Shown here piece by piece: positions 22,271-30,179 of a stretch of 31,354 nucleotides of DNA. The position numbers and the translations under genes were made by a program. Source of the stretch: CABRXV01 sp900754955. GTDB taxonomy: Bacteria > Actinomycetota > Coriobacteriia > Coriobacteriales > Eggerthellaceae. Under the pieces are notes generated by a model that was given only the letters and a program-made list of their open reading frames with translations, made no database searches and had not been told where the DNA came from. The stretch covers positions 1 through 31,354 of the forward strand of contig CABRXV010000017.1 of NCBI GenBank assembly GCA_902475005.1, read 5' to 3'. Position 1 is the first letter of the stretch. Every line of letters begins with the position of its first letter.

Positions 22271-23035
22271 ATGAGGAGAGGGCGTCTGTCTCTGTTTGCC
22301 TGCGCTCGACGCTGCGAGCTTTTCGGCGCGATGATGCTTGGGGCGCTGATTGTGGCTACGATGCTCTGCCTTGCAGGTTGCTCCGCACCTGCATCATCGG
22401 AGGATGCACATGATGTTGCGCTGACGGGTACGGCGACGCTCGGGCGCGTGTCGGTCGGCTGCCCCGATGGTCTGACGGAGCGGGCACGCGACGACGAAAG
22501 CAGGCAAGTCACTGCAACGACGCCGGATGGCGCTTCCAAATCCTATGGGCATAAGCAGGCTTTCTACGACAAAGGCGACTCGATGACGGTGGAAGAGGAC
22601 GTCACGATGCTCATGCTTCACGAGTACGAGGGCGTTACGTTCGAGGAGGCGCTTGCGTACGCACAAGACAAGGCGCGCACGGGCGTGGAAGATGCGGTCG
22701 CAAATGCTTCCCAAACAGAGGAGAAGTGGCATCTGCAGGAAGGCATGGTGGCGAATACGATGGAGGGTGTTGTATTCGCCGAACCTGAGATGCTCACTGT
22801 CGGCGGGCATGACGCTTATGCCGCATTCATGACGAAGAAGGTTGGCGGAGAGCTGGTGGCCGCATCGATGACGTGCTGCATCCGTCTCGACGAGGACGCG
22901 ATTGGCGTGATCGAACTGGTGGATCAGGGGAAGTACACGGTGCGGGATGGCAGGATCGAGCTGATAGAGCCGCTCGACGAAGCTTCATTTGAAACGCTCG
23001 CGGACGTTCTGATCGCAAGCGTCGTCGTGTCGTAG
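22271..23035 (+). CDS. Lipoprotein of unknown function
   Basis: 254 residues; ATG 22271 follows GAGGGGG. The signal peptide has a long N-region and ends with MLCLAGC (Cys37), a lipobox, so the mature protein should sit on the outer face of the membrane. The mature part begins with a Ser/Ala-rich spacer. After residue 55 there are alternating strands and helices (SVGCPDGLTERARDD, MTVEEDVTMLMLHEYEGVTFEEALAYAQDK, GGHDAYAAFMTKKVGGEL). No family recognised. Monocistronic. Confidence 0.75.
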   Translation: MRRGRLSLFACARRCELFGAMMLGALIVATMLCLAGCSAPASSEDAHDVALTGTATLGRVSVGCPDGLTERARDDESRQVTATTPDGASKSYGHKQAFYDKGDSMTVEEDVTMLMLHEYEGVTFEEALAYAQDKARTGVEDAVANASQTEEKWHLQEGMVANTMEGVVFAEPEMLTVGGHDAYAAFMTKKVGGELVAASMTCCIRLDEDAIGVIELVDQGKYTVRDGRIELIEPLDEASFETLADVLIASVVVS

Positions 23036-23199
23036 TGATCTCGCCTTTCTTGTGTCCTTTGCCCGTGCATTTTGGTGAAGGTGGGAGACGACGACGGGCA
23101 CGCTTCATTCTATGTAGCATTCGCTTGATGTGCGGCTTTCGTTAGCCGCTGCCAGTGGAGTGCGGTCTGCGGAGCGCGGGCTCCGTGCCCTGCGTGTTC

Positions 23200-23421
23200 C
23201 TAGTCCCAGGGGTTCTCTTCGAACAGGGGTGTTTTCTCGTGGCGATCCGAGTAGGGGTCGTAGCCGTCGTCATCCTCGTTCTCGGCGCGTACGAAGGGGT
23301 CGGGCATAGGCGGAGCGGACGAAGCCGGTGACCCGTTCTTCGGCGCGACGGGCTTGTAGACCACGCGCGCGTGCGGGTCGTTCGCGAAGCGGTCGGCTGT
23401 GTGCGGCGATGCGTCGCTCAT
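23200..23421 (-). CDS. Small acidic hypothetical protein
   Basis: 73 residues from ATG 23421, with AAAGGAG upstream on the minus strand; a longer frame starting at 23703 would run through a parS site and a terminator, so the short form is preferred. It begins MSDASPHTADRFANDPHARVV and has a Pro/Ser stretch, then an acidic tail ending HEKTPLFEENPWD. No membrane segment or known domain; probably disordered. Function unknown. Confidence 0.6.
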   Translation of the reverse strand: MSDASPHTADRFANDPHARVVYKPVAPKNGSPASSAPPMPDPFVRAENEDDDGYDPYSDRHEKTPLFEENPWD

Positions 23422-23485
23422 GACGGCTCCTTTCCCTCGTTGTGTTCGCGGCTGGGGTGCGATCTGGCATGCAGTCGGTGCAGAA

Positions 23486-23501
23486 TGTTTCACGTGAAAC
23501 A
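23486..23501 (-). other. parS (ParB site), perfect
   Basis: TGTTTCACGTGAAACA, with the shared flank TTCGTTCGC on the right. 239 bp from the next site. Confidence 0.92.
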
Positions 23502-23548
23502 TTCGTTCGCTGTTAAAAGCGGCGAAACTGCTCAAGCTGATTGTAGGC

Positions 23549-23589
23549 GAAAAAACGCCCCGCTCGTCATCGCCGTCGAGCGGGGCGTT
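23549..23589 (-). terminator. Intrinsic terminator reading leftward
   Basis: Perfect 13-bp stem AACGCCCCGCTCG (23554-23566) / CGAGCGGGGCGTT (23577-23589); on the minus strand it is followed by a T run (AAAAA on the plus strand at 23551-23555 and just before). It would end transcripts from metA before the small acidic gene. Confidence 0.75.
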
Positions 23590-23724
23590 CATGATCCGCG
23601 GCAGGTGCCGCGTTTGGTGCGGATCAAGTGCGGCGCATCGTGCTGCGCGGGTCGGGTGTCTCGCCTCGCGCGGATCAGGCACCTCGTGCAATGTGGCGCT
23701 CATTGCACGCCTCGTGTCTCAGAA

Positions 23725-23740
23725 TGTTTCACGTGAAACA
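23725..23740 (-). other. parS (ParB site), perfect
   Basis: TGTTTCACGTGAAACA, with TTCGTTCGCG on the right. A second GTGAAAC follows at 23750-23756, but without a palindromic partner. Confidence 0.92.
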
Positions 23741-23873
23741 TTCGTTCGCGTGAAACAGGACGTGCAGGACGTACGATTCGGCGCGCGGCCCAGCGTTCCC
23801 GCGCTTGCGACTCAGTGCCCGTGGCGCGCGCCTTGCTTCCGCATGCATCCATCGGCGCACGCGCACTCCCGTC

Positions 23874-23946
23874 CGCGCCCCAGCATCCGCTTCCCCGCGC
23901 CCCGCATGCGCGTCTCGCGCGCCCAGCGTCCGCTTCCGCGCCCCGC
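23874..23946. repeat. C-rich ~30-bp duplicated unit after metA
   Basis: CGCGCCCCAGCATCCGCTTC and the bases after it (23874-23905) recur with small changes at 23917-23946. The whole 23800-23958 stretch is C-rich on the plus strand and lies just past the metA stop. Confidence 0.5.
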
Positions 23947-23959
23947 GCCCTGCTCGCGC

Positions 23960-24889
23960 CTACCGCGCCTCGCTGCCGATGGCGTCGATGTCGTACGGCG
24001 TGGTCTGGTACACGTAGTAGTTCAGCCAGTTGGTGTAGAGTAGCTGCGCGTGCGAACGCCATGTGGAGATGGGCTCTTGCGTGGGGTCGTCGTTGGGGTA
24101 GTAGTGCGCGGGGATGTCGATGTCGAGGCCCTTCGCCACGTCGCGGTCGTACTCGGCCTTGAGCGTGCCACGGTCGTACTCGGGGTGGCCGAACACGAAG
24201 AAGTTCGACGAGTCGGTCGACTTCGCGATGTACACGCCCGCCTCGTCGGACACGGCGATGAGCTCGAGCTCGGGATGCGCCTCGATGTCCTCCGCGAGCA
24301 CCTCGGTGTAGCGCGAGTGCGGCGCCTTGAACACGTCGTCGAAGCCGCGGCACAGCGGCGAGGTGCGCTTCACCACGTCGTGGTCGAACACGCCGAACAC
24401 CTTCTTCTCAAGCTCGTGCTTCGGCACGCCGTAGTGGTAGTAGATGCCGGCCTGCGCACCCCAGCAGATATGCAGCGTGGAGTGCACGTTGGTCTTCGAC
24501 CACTCCATGATCTCGCACAGCTCGTCCCAGTAGTCCACGTCTTCGAAGTCGAGCAGCTCAACGGGCGCGCCTGTGATGATGAGGCCGTCGTAGTGCTTGT
24601 CGCGCACGTCGTCGAAGGTGGTGTAGAACGTCTCGAGGTGCTCGGCAGCCACGTTCTTCGCGTCGTGGCTCACGGTTTGCAGCAGGTCGACCTCGATCTG
24701 CAGCGGTGTGTTCGACAGCTTGCGCATGATCTGAGTCTCGGTGACGATTTTGGTGGGCATGAGGTTGAGGAGCAGCACCTTCAACGGACGAATGTCCTGA
24801 TGAATGGCTCGGTACTCCGTCATCACGAAAATGTTTTCCTTTTCGAGCTCCGCAGTTGCGGGCAGCGCATCGGGGATGCGAATAGGCAT
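23960..24889 (-). CDS. metA: Homoserine O-acyltransferase, MetA family, probably acetyl-specific
   Basis: 309 residues from ATG 24889, with AAAGGAG 5 nt upstream. MetA moves an acyl group from acyl-CoA to homoserine in methionine synthesis. Catalytic Cys142 (HICWGAQAG), His235 and Glu237 (FGHPEYD) fall at the same numbers as in E. coli. Position 111 is Glu (GAPVELLDFEDVDYW). From studies of the family, Glu111 favours acetyl-CoA and Gly111 succinyl-CoA, so this should be a homoserine O-acetyltransferase, not a succinyltransferase as automated names would say. That matches the O-acetylhomoserine sulfhydrylase gene downstream (metY). Monocistronic. Confidence 0.95.
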   Translation of the reverse strand: MPIRIPDALPATAELEKENIFVMTEYRAIHQDIRPLKVLLLNLMPTKIVTETQIMRKLSNTPLQIEVDLLQTVSHDAKNVAAEHLETFYTTFDDVRDKHYDGLIITGAPVELLDFEDVDYWDELCEIMEWSKTNVHSTLHICWGAQAGIYYHYGVPKHELEKKVFGVFDHDVVKRTSPLCRGFDDVFKAPHSRYTEVLAEDIEAHPELELIAVSDEAGVYIAKSTDSSNFFVFGHPEYDRGTLKAEYDRDVAKGLDIDIPAHYYPNDDPTQEPISTWRSHAQLLYTNWLNYYVYQTTPYDIDAIGSEAR

Positions 24890-25429
24890 GGTGACTCCTT
24901 TCACGGCGCAGGGCGCGGTCGCGTTCGCATGCGTGCTGCATGCCCGTGTTCTGGAAGGCTGCGGTGAGGTCGCAGCGCATGGGCGCGCTCGCGTGCGCGT
25001 TGCATACTATAAAGGAAGCGCATGCGTCGCGCGGGCGTGTTTGGAAGATCGTCACATGCGAGGCGATACGCGTTTCGCGGAACTGGCTATCGAAATAATC
25101 GCGAACGGGATTATCGCATCGAAAGCTAGAGGCGAGCGCATGGTCGCTAGAGCACTGGAGATCACGGGGCTCGCACCGCTGGTGCGTCGTCCCGTGGCGG
25201 TGCTCTCGGGCAGCCCTATGTGCTCAGCGCGCAGGCGCCTTCGCCTTCCGCGCAGTTCGCGCGTTCCAATGGCGGCGAAGGCCCTCGGAAAATCGAAGCG
25301 TCCGCTGTGGCGGCCGAGGCCGCTGACGCGCCTGCCGCCGAGGCATCTTCGGAAGCCGATGAGCCTGCCGACGGGCCGCATGATGCGGCGGGCACCGTAC
25401 GATGCAACGAAGAAGAAAGGGATCCGACC
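24890..25429. other. 540-bp intergenic region between divergent metA and DUF454 gene
   Basis: No gene supported. A TATAGT box on the minus strand (25006-25011) could be the metA -10. GGCTATCGAAATAATCG at 25085-25101 resembles a motif in the metY promoter. The rest to 25429 is open in frame with the DUF454 gene, but is Ala/Glu-rich with no ribosome site. Confidence 0.5.
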
Positions 25430-25894
25430 ATGAACGTCTCCGCTGAACGCGCTGCTGCGCCGAATCCTGCAATATCCGCTGAGGCTTCCGAGCCGTCCGC
25501 TCCCGCACGCCGCTTTCGCACGGTGTGGGCCGTCCTCGGCTTTGTGGCTTTCGCGCTCGGCGCGGTGGGCGTGGTGATTCCCGTCTTTCCCGCCACGCCG
25601 TTCGTGCTGGTGGCGGCCTTCTGCTTCGCGCGCAGCTCTGAGCGGCTGAACACGTGGTTCAAAGGCACGGCACTGTACCGCAAAGTGCTCGAAGGCTATG
25701 TGTCGAAGCGCTCGATGACGGTGAAGGCGAAGCTCTCGATCATCGTGCCGGTGACCGTTCTGCTGACCGTCGGGTTCGTGCTCATGGCGAATGTGCCAGT
25801 GGGGCGCGCCGCGCTCGTGCTCGTGTGGCTCGGGCATATCGTCTACTTCGGCTTCGTGGTGAAGACCGATCGGAACGCGGCGGCAGCCGAATAG
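25430..25894 (+). CDS. DUF454 (YbaN-like) inner membrane protein
   Basis: 154 residues from ATG 25430, with GAAAGGGA upstream. An upstream in-frame ATG at 25220 would add 70 Ala/Glu-rich residues and lacks a ribosome site. After about 28 disordered residues, the DUF454 signature follows: VWAVLGFVAFALGAVGVVIP, VFPATPFVLVAAFCFARSSERLNTWF, then KRSMTVKAKLSI and two more hydrophobic helices. Small membrane proteins of this family have no established function. Not visibly linked to metA or metY beyond position. Confidence 0.88.
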   Translation: MNVSAERAAAPNPAISAEASEPSAPARRFRTVWAVLGFVAFALGAVGVVIPVFPATPFVLVAAFCFARSSERLNTWFKGTALYRKVLEGYVSKRSMTVKAKLSIIVPVTVLLTVGFVLMANVPVGRAALVLVWLGHIVYFGFVVKTDRNAAAAE

Positions 25895-26311
25895 CGCGCG
25901 GTGGGGGGTGTCCTCGACGGCGTGACGCGGGTGTAGCGGCCTGCGTGCACAGCGGGACGGGATGTGGTTCGTGGCGGCGCGGGCCCGTGCGCCTCACTCC
26001 GGCGGCCTGCGCACTCGGCGGCCTGCGTGCTCGCCAGCGAGCGAACCCCGCGTTCCTCGCCCGACGTCACCCTTTCGCAGCCGCCATCCTGGAATGCTCC
26101 AACGGGCTATCGATAAAAACGTGTACCTGACTATCGGTTGAAAAACTATAATGAACGCCGCGCTTGTTCTGCCTAGAATGCGCGTAGGCAATTCCGCAGC
26201 AGCCGTGGTTTGGCGGCGGATGCGGCCCGATGCAAGCCGGCTTGCGCGGTCGGCGGCAGCATCGGGTAACTGGAGCAGTGACATCAACCGTATATATGTG
26301 AGGAAGCCATC
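25895..26311. other. metY upstream region: promoter and structured leader
   Basis: No gene seen. 25895-26100 is GC-rich and featureless. TATAAT at 26147-26152 is a clear -10. Just upstream, CTATCGATAAAAAC (26107-26120) and CTATCGGTTGAAAAAC (26131-26146) form a direct repeat 24 bp apart. The leader of about 155 nt contains GCCTA-N9-TAGGC and a CCCGATGC/GCATCGGG stem (26226-26233 with 26259-26266) enclosing a GCCG/CGGC hairpin. I find no SAM-riboswitch consensus. Confidence 0.5.
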
Positions 26312-27592
26312 ATGACCCAATCCATCGACACCATTTGCGTGCAGGGCGGCTACCGCCCCGGCGACGGCGAGCCGCGCCAGGTGCCCATCTACCAGTCCAC
26401 CACGTGGAAGTACGACACCTCCGAGCACATGGGGCGTCTGTTCGACCTCGAGGAGACGGGCTACTTCTACACGCGCCTGCAGAACCCCACCAACGACGCG
26501 GTTGCGGCGAAGATCGCCGAGCTCGAGGGCGGCACGGCGGCCATGCTCACGTCGTCGGGCCAGGCGGCCAACTTCTTCGCCGTGTTCAACATCGCGGGCA
26601 ACGGCGATCACGTAGTGGCGAGCTCCGCCATCTACGGCGGCACGTACAACCTGCTGCTGCACACGATGGGCCGCATGGGCCTCGAGTGCACGTTCGTCTC
26701 GCCCCACTGCACCGACGAGGAGCTCGAGGCGGCGTTCCGTCCCAACACCAAGTGCGTGTTCGGCGAGACCATCGCCAACCCCGCGCTCGAGGTGCTCGAC
26801 ATCGAGCGCTTCGCGAAGGCCGCGCACGCGCACGGCGTGCCGCTCATCGTGGACAACACGTTCCCCACGCCGGTGAACTGCCGCCCGATCGAGTGGGGCG
26901 CCGACATCGTGACGCACTCCACCACCAAGTATATGGACGGCCACGGGGCAGCGGTCGGCGGCGCCATCGTCGACTCGGGCAACTTCGACTGGATGGCCCA
27001 CGCCGACAAGTTTCCCGGTCTCACCACGCCCGACGAGAGCTACCACGGCATCGTGTACGCTGAGAAGTTCGGCAAGGCGGGCGCCTTCATCACCAAGGCA
27101 ACGGCCCAGCTCATGCGCGATTTCGGCTGCATCCAGAGCCCGCAGAACGCGTTCTACCTGAACAACGGCCTTGAGAGCCTGCACGTGCGCATGCCGCAGC
27201 ACTGCAAGAACGGCCAGGCGGTGGCCGAGTTCCTGCAGCAGCATCCGAAGGTGCGCTTCGTGCGCTTCCCGAATCTGCCGGGCGACGAGAACTACGAGCT
27301 CGCGCAGAAGTATCTGCCGAACGGCGGCTGCGGTGTGGTGAGCTTCGGCTTCACGGGCGGTCGTGCGGCGGCCGAGACGTTCATGAAGAGCCTCAAGCTC
27401 GCCCAGATCGCCACGCACGTGGCCGACGCGCGCACCTGCGTGCTGCATCCCGCGAATGCGACGCATCGCCAGATGAACGATGCCGAGCTCGTGGCGGCGG
27501 GCATCGAGCCGGATATGGTGCGCCTGTCCTGCGGCATCGAGAACACCGAGGACCTCATCGCTGACATCGCCCAGGCGCTCGACGCCTGTTAA
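26312..27592 (+). CDS. metY: O-acetylhomoserine sulfhydrylase
   Basis: 426 residues; ATG 26312 follows GAGGAAG. A Cys/Met-metabolism PLP enzyme that makes homocysteine from O-acetylhomoserine and sulfide. Features: TICVQGGYRPGDGEPRQVPI at the start, the YxR motif in YFYTRLQNPT, SSGQAAN, IVDNTFPTPVNCRPIEWGAD, the PLP lysine in HSTTKYMDGHG (Lys206), and LSCGIENTEDLIADI at the end. Length and the roughly 60-residue insert before the C-terminal domain fit MetY rather than MetB/MetC. Follows from the acetyl-type MetA in the same region. Ends in a strong terminator. Confidence 0.96.
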   Translation: MTQSIDTICVQGGYRPGDGEPRQVPIYQSTTWKYDTSEHMGRLFDLEETGYFYTRLQNPTNDAVAAKIAELEGGTAAMLTSSGQAANFFAVFNIAGNGDHVVASSAIYGGTYNLLLHTMGRMGLECTFVSPHCTDEELEAAFRPNTKCVFGETIANPALEVLDIERFAKAAHAHGVPLIVDNTFPTPVNCRPIEWGADIVTHSTTKYMDGHGAAVGGAIVDSGNFDWMAHADKFPGLTTPDESYHGIVYAEKFGKAGAFITKATAQLMRDFGCIQSPQNAFYLNNGLESLHVRMPQHCKNGQAVAEFLQQHPKVRFVRFPNLPGDENYELAQKYLPNGGCGVVSFGFTGGRAAAETFMKSLKLAQIATHVADARTCVLHPANATHRQMNDAELVAAGIEPDMVRLSCGIENTEDLIADIAQALDAC

Positions 27593-27612
27593 AGAAGCGG
27601 AGAGGGGATGGG

Positions 27613-27646
27613 GGCGCCCTCTCTACGTGAGGGCGCCTCTTCTTTT
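27613..27646 (+). terminator. Intrinsic terminator after metY
   Basis: GGCGCCCTC (27613-27621) / GAGGGCGCC (27629-27637), 7-nt loop, followed by TCTTCTTTT. Confidence 0.9.
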
Positions 27647-27720
27647 GCGGCGTGCGGTGACGGTAGGCGTTTTTGGTGCCTCATCCGTCGCCATGGTGCG
27701 ACGATCTTCGTGCACACTGC

Positions 27721-27932
27721 GCGCGGACACGTAAAACGCGGAAAATGCAGGAAAATCACCGAAGTATGTGGAAGCCGTCCCGCGAGGGCGGCTTCCTTGC
27801 GTTTCGTCCTAGCAAAACGCCTGGTGGCGCGGCGCGGCGAAACCTTCGACGCGTTTCCGGGCGGCTCGCAACCGCTTCGCTTAGGATACTTCGGTGATTT
27901 TTCGGAAGATTTTTCGAATAACGTGTCCGCGC
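27721..27932. repeat. Palindromic repeat element, copy B
   Basis: Inverted ends of about 47 bp: GCGCGGACACGT (27721-27732) through AAAATCACCGAAGTAT at the left, and the inverse ATACTTCGGTGATTTT to ACGTGTCCGCGC (27921-27932) at the right. The interior differs from copy A: it holds a 10-bp GAAGCCGTCC/GGGCGGCTTC hairpin (27771-27795) rather than the AT palindrome. 212 bp with no coding capacity. It lies between metY and the DUF2207 gene. Confidence 0.85.
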
Positions 27933-28025
27933 CGGCGCCCCTTCCCCGATTTCGCCATTCGCGCGCACCCTCGGCGGCGCGGTATCATGGAAGCAGCATG
28001 TTCCCGCGCTGAATCGAGGTGCCTC

Positions 28026-30080
28026 ATGAGCTGCGCCCACCCGTCGATGCCACGCCCGCTCGCTACACGCACGCCTGCCGCACGCCTGCTCGCTGCGTGC
28101 GCGGCTGTTCTCATCTGCGCTTGTGCGTTCGTGTTGCTTGCGGCGTCGCCCCAGCAAGCGCTCGCCAAAAGCTACTCCATGCCCGAGGTGACCATCGACG
28201 CCACGCTCGATGACGAGGGGACGCTCGACGTAACCGAGCGGCGCACGTTCAGCTTCTCCGGCAGTTTCACCTGCGTGTGGTGGGAATTCGACTCGTTCGG
28301 TTACAACTCCGAGATGACGGTGGAGTCGGTCGAACTCGAGCAGGACGGCAGAACTACCGATCTCGTTCCCGTGGACTTCCGCCCGTCGTGGCGCAATTCG
28401 GGCGGGCCGGGCACGACCTGCTACTCCGTCGACGAAGCATATGACGGCGTTTATGTGTTCTTCGACGTTCAGTCTGAGGAAATCGTCGTCACGCTCCACT
28501 ATAAGGTGGAGCCCATGGCGACGCGCTACAGCGACGTATGCGAGCTGTATTGGAAGTTCGTCGGCTCGGAATGGGAGAACGCCACACGCGATGTGAACCT
28601 CACGCTGCATCTGCCCAAGCCCGCCGACGCGACCGTGACGGCAGGCGACAACGTGCGCGCCTGGGCTCACGGTCCGCTCGACGGCACGGTGGAAATCGGC
28701 GATGACGGTTCGATCACCTGCGCGTTCCCTCGTATCGAGCCCGGTTCGTTCGCTGAGGTGCGTACCACCTTCCCCGCCGATTGGCTGGCGGCCGACGCGC
28801 CTGTCGAAACCTGGAGCTACGACAAGCTTTCCTCCATCATCGATGAGGAGACCGCCTGGGCGAACGACGCCAACGCCACCAGATCGCGGTCGGTCATGCT
28901 GTATGTGGGCTTCTTCGGCGTTTGCGTGATCTTCGTTATCGTGGCGGTTGTGCTCTTTTTCAAGTTCGGGCGCGAGTACAAGCCGAAGTTCAAGGAGGAG
29001 TATTGGCGCGACGTTCCCGACCCGAAGGTCCATCCGCTCGTGGTGAAGTACAACGAGAGCTGGGGAACCATAACGACGGAGGACTTCTCCACCGAGCTCA
29101 TGCACCTCACCGAAATCGGTGCGATCTATCTGGGGCGGGGCAGTTTCGCGAAGCCGGTGGTTGAGCTTCCTACGGCGTTTCGCACGGCGGCGGCTTCGCT
29201 GTTCGGGCAGCAGGCGGTCGATGAGCGCATCGCGCAAGGCGGCTACGTCAACGTGGAGGACTACTACGTGGCGAAGCTGCCGGCGGCGAACGACCTGCGC
29301 AACCCCATCGACATGGCGGCGCTCGACCTCGTGTTCGGACGCGTAGGCGGCGGGGCCGATTCGGTGTGGCTCGAATCGTTCAAGCTGTTCGGCAAGCGCG
29401 ATCCCGCATTCGCGCAGGCGTGCTTCGACAGCTGGCGGCGCACGGTCTCGCAGCAGGGCGGTTTGGCGCAGCTCATAGAGAAGCCAGGCAGAAAGCTGCG
29501 CGGGACGATCGGCTCTATCAGCTTGCTTATCGGCATAGTCAGCATGATTCTCGGCGCGCAGGTCAGCAACGTGTTTTTCCTTGGTTTGGCGGTGACCGTT
29601 TTGACGTATCTGTTCATCGCCCGGTTCATGCCGCGCCGGTCGCGCCGCGGGTGCGAGCTGCATGCCAAGGCGCAGGCGCTCGAGAAATGGCTCAAGGATT
29701 TCACGCTGCTCGACGAACGTCTTCCCGAGGACGTGAAAACGTGGGGTAGCTTCATGGTGTACGCCACGATGTTCGGCATCGCTGATCAGGTGATCGACGC
29801 GCTGCGCGTGAGGCTGCCCGAGGTGTACGACGCGTCGGTTGGCGCCAACGCGACGGGCGGCGCTCATTGGCATGCGTCGAATTGGGGCGCATGGTTCGCC
29901 CACGACGGCTTTGGCGGCACGTCGCTCGGGTCGAGCTCGGCGTTCTCGGCGTTCGCCACGTCGATCGGCGGTGCGTTTTCGGCCCCGTCGAGCGGAAGCG
30001 GCTCGGGCGGCGGCGCTTCCGGTGGAGGATTCTCTGGCGGTGGCGGCGGAGGAGGCGGCGGCGGTGGCGGCGCCCGCTAA
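28026..30080 (+). CDS. DUF2207 membrane protein with Gly-rich tail
   Basis: 684 residues; ATG 28026 follows GAGGT. A signal peptide or anchor (LLAACAAVLICACAFVLLAA, about 20-40, cleavage near ALA-KSYS) leads to an extracytoplasmic DUF2207 beta domain (SYSMPEVTIDATLDDEGTLD..., about 48-285) rich in aromatic motifs (CVWWEFDSF). One membrane helix at about 290-315 is followed by a cytoplasmic segment with DPKVHPLVVKYNESWGTITTEDFSTELMHL, a winged-helix-like block in this family, then a pair of helices at about 494-535 and a helical region. The tail is Ser then Gly repeats (SGGGASGGGFSGGGGG...). Family function unknown. Followed 99 nt later by the repeat-protein gene, perhaps in one transcript. 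Confidence 0.88.
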   Translation: MSCAHPSMPRPLATRTPAARLLAACAAVLICACAFVLLAASPQQALAKSYSMPEVTIDATLDDEGTLDVTERRTFSFSGSFTCVWWEFDSFGYNSEMTVESVELEQDGRTTDLVPVDFRPSWRNSGGPGTTCYSVDEAYDGVYVFFDVQSEEIVVTLHYKVEPMATRYSDVCELYWKFVGSEWENATRDVNLTLHLPKPADATVTAGDNVRAWAHGPLDGTVEIGDDGSITCAFPRIEPGSFAEVRTTFPADWLAADAPVETWSYDKLSSIIDEETAWANDANATRSRSVMLYVGFFGVCVIFVIVAVVLFFKFGREYKPKFKEEYWRDVPDPKVHPLVVKYNESWGTITTEDFSTELMHLTEIGAIYLGRGSFAKPVVELPTAFRTAAASLFGQQAVDERIAQGGYVNVEDYYVAKLPAANDLRNPIDMAALDLVFGRVGGGADSVWLESFKLFGKRDPAFAQACFDSWRRTVSQQGGLAQLIEKPGRKLRGTIGSISLLIGIVSMILGAQVSNVFFLGLAVTVLTYLFIARFMPRRSRRGCELHAKAQALEKWLKDFTLLDERLPEDVKTWGSFMVYATMFGIADQVIDALRVRLPEVYDASVGANATGGAHWHASNWGAWFAHDGFGGTSLGSSSAFSAFATSIGGAFSAPSSGSGSGGGASGGGFSGGGGGGGGGGGGAR

Positions 30081-30179
30081 GCCGCGCCGGATACCCGATA
30101 ATATCGTCCGCCAACGGCGGCGGGCGCGAGGGTCGAGCGGCGCCCGCGGGTGCCGCGTCGAGCAAAGAAAGCTGAGGAC

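Noticed and set aside
23750..23756. A sixth parS site at GTGAAAC
   Set aside because: Only one half-site; no palindromic partner.
26153..26311. A SAM riboswitch before metY
   Set aside because: I could not find the conserved core of the SAM-I, SAM-II or SAM-IV classes.
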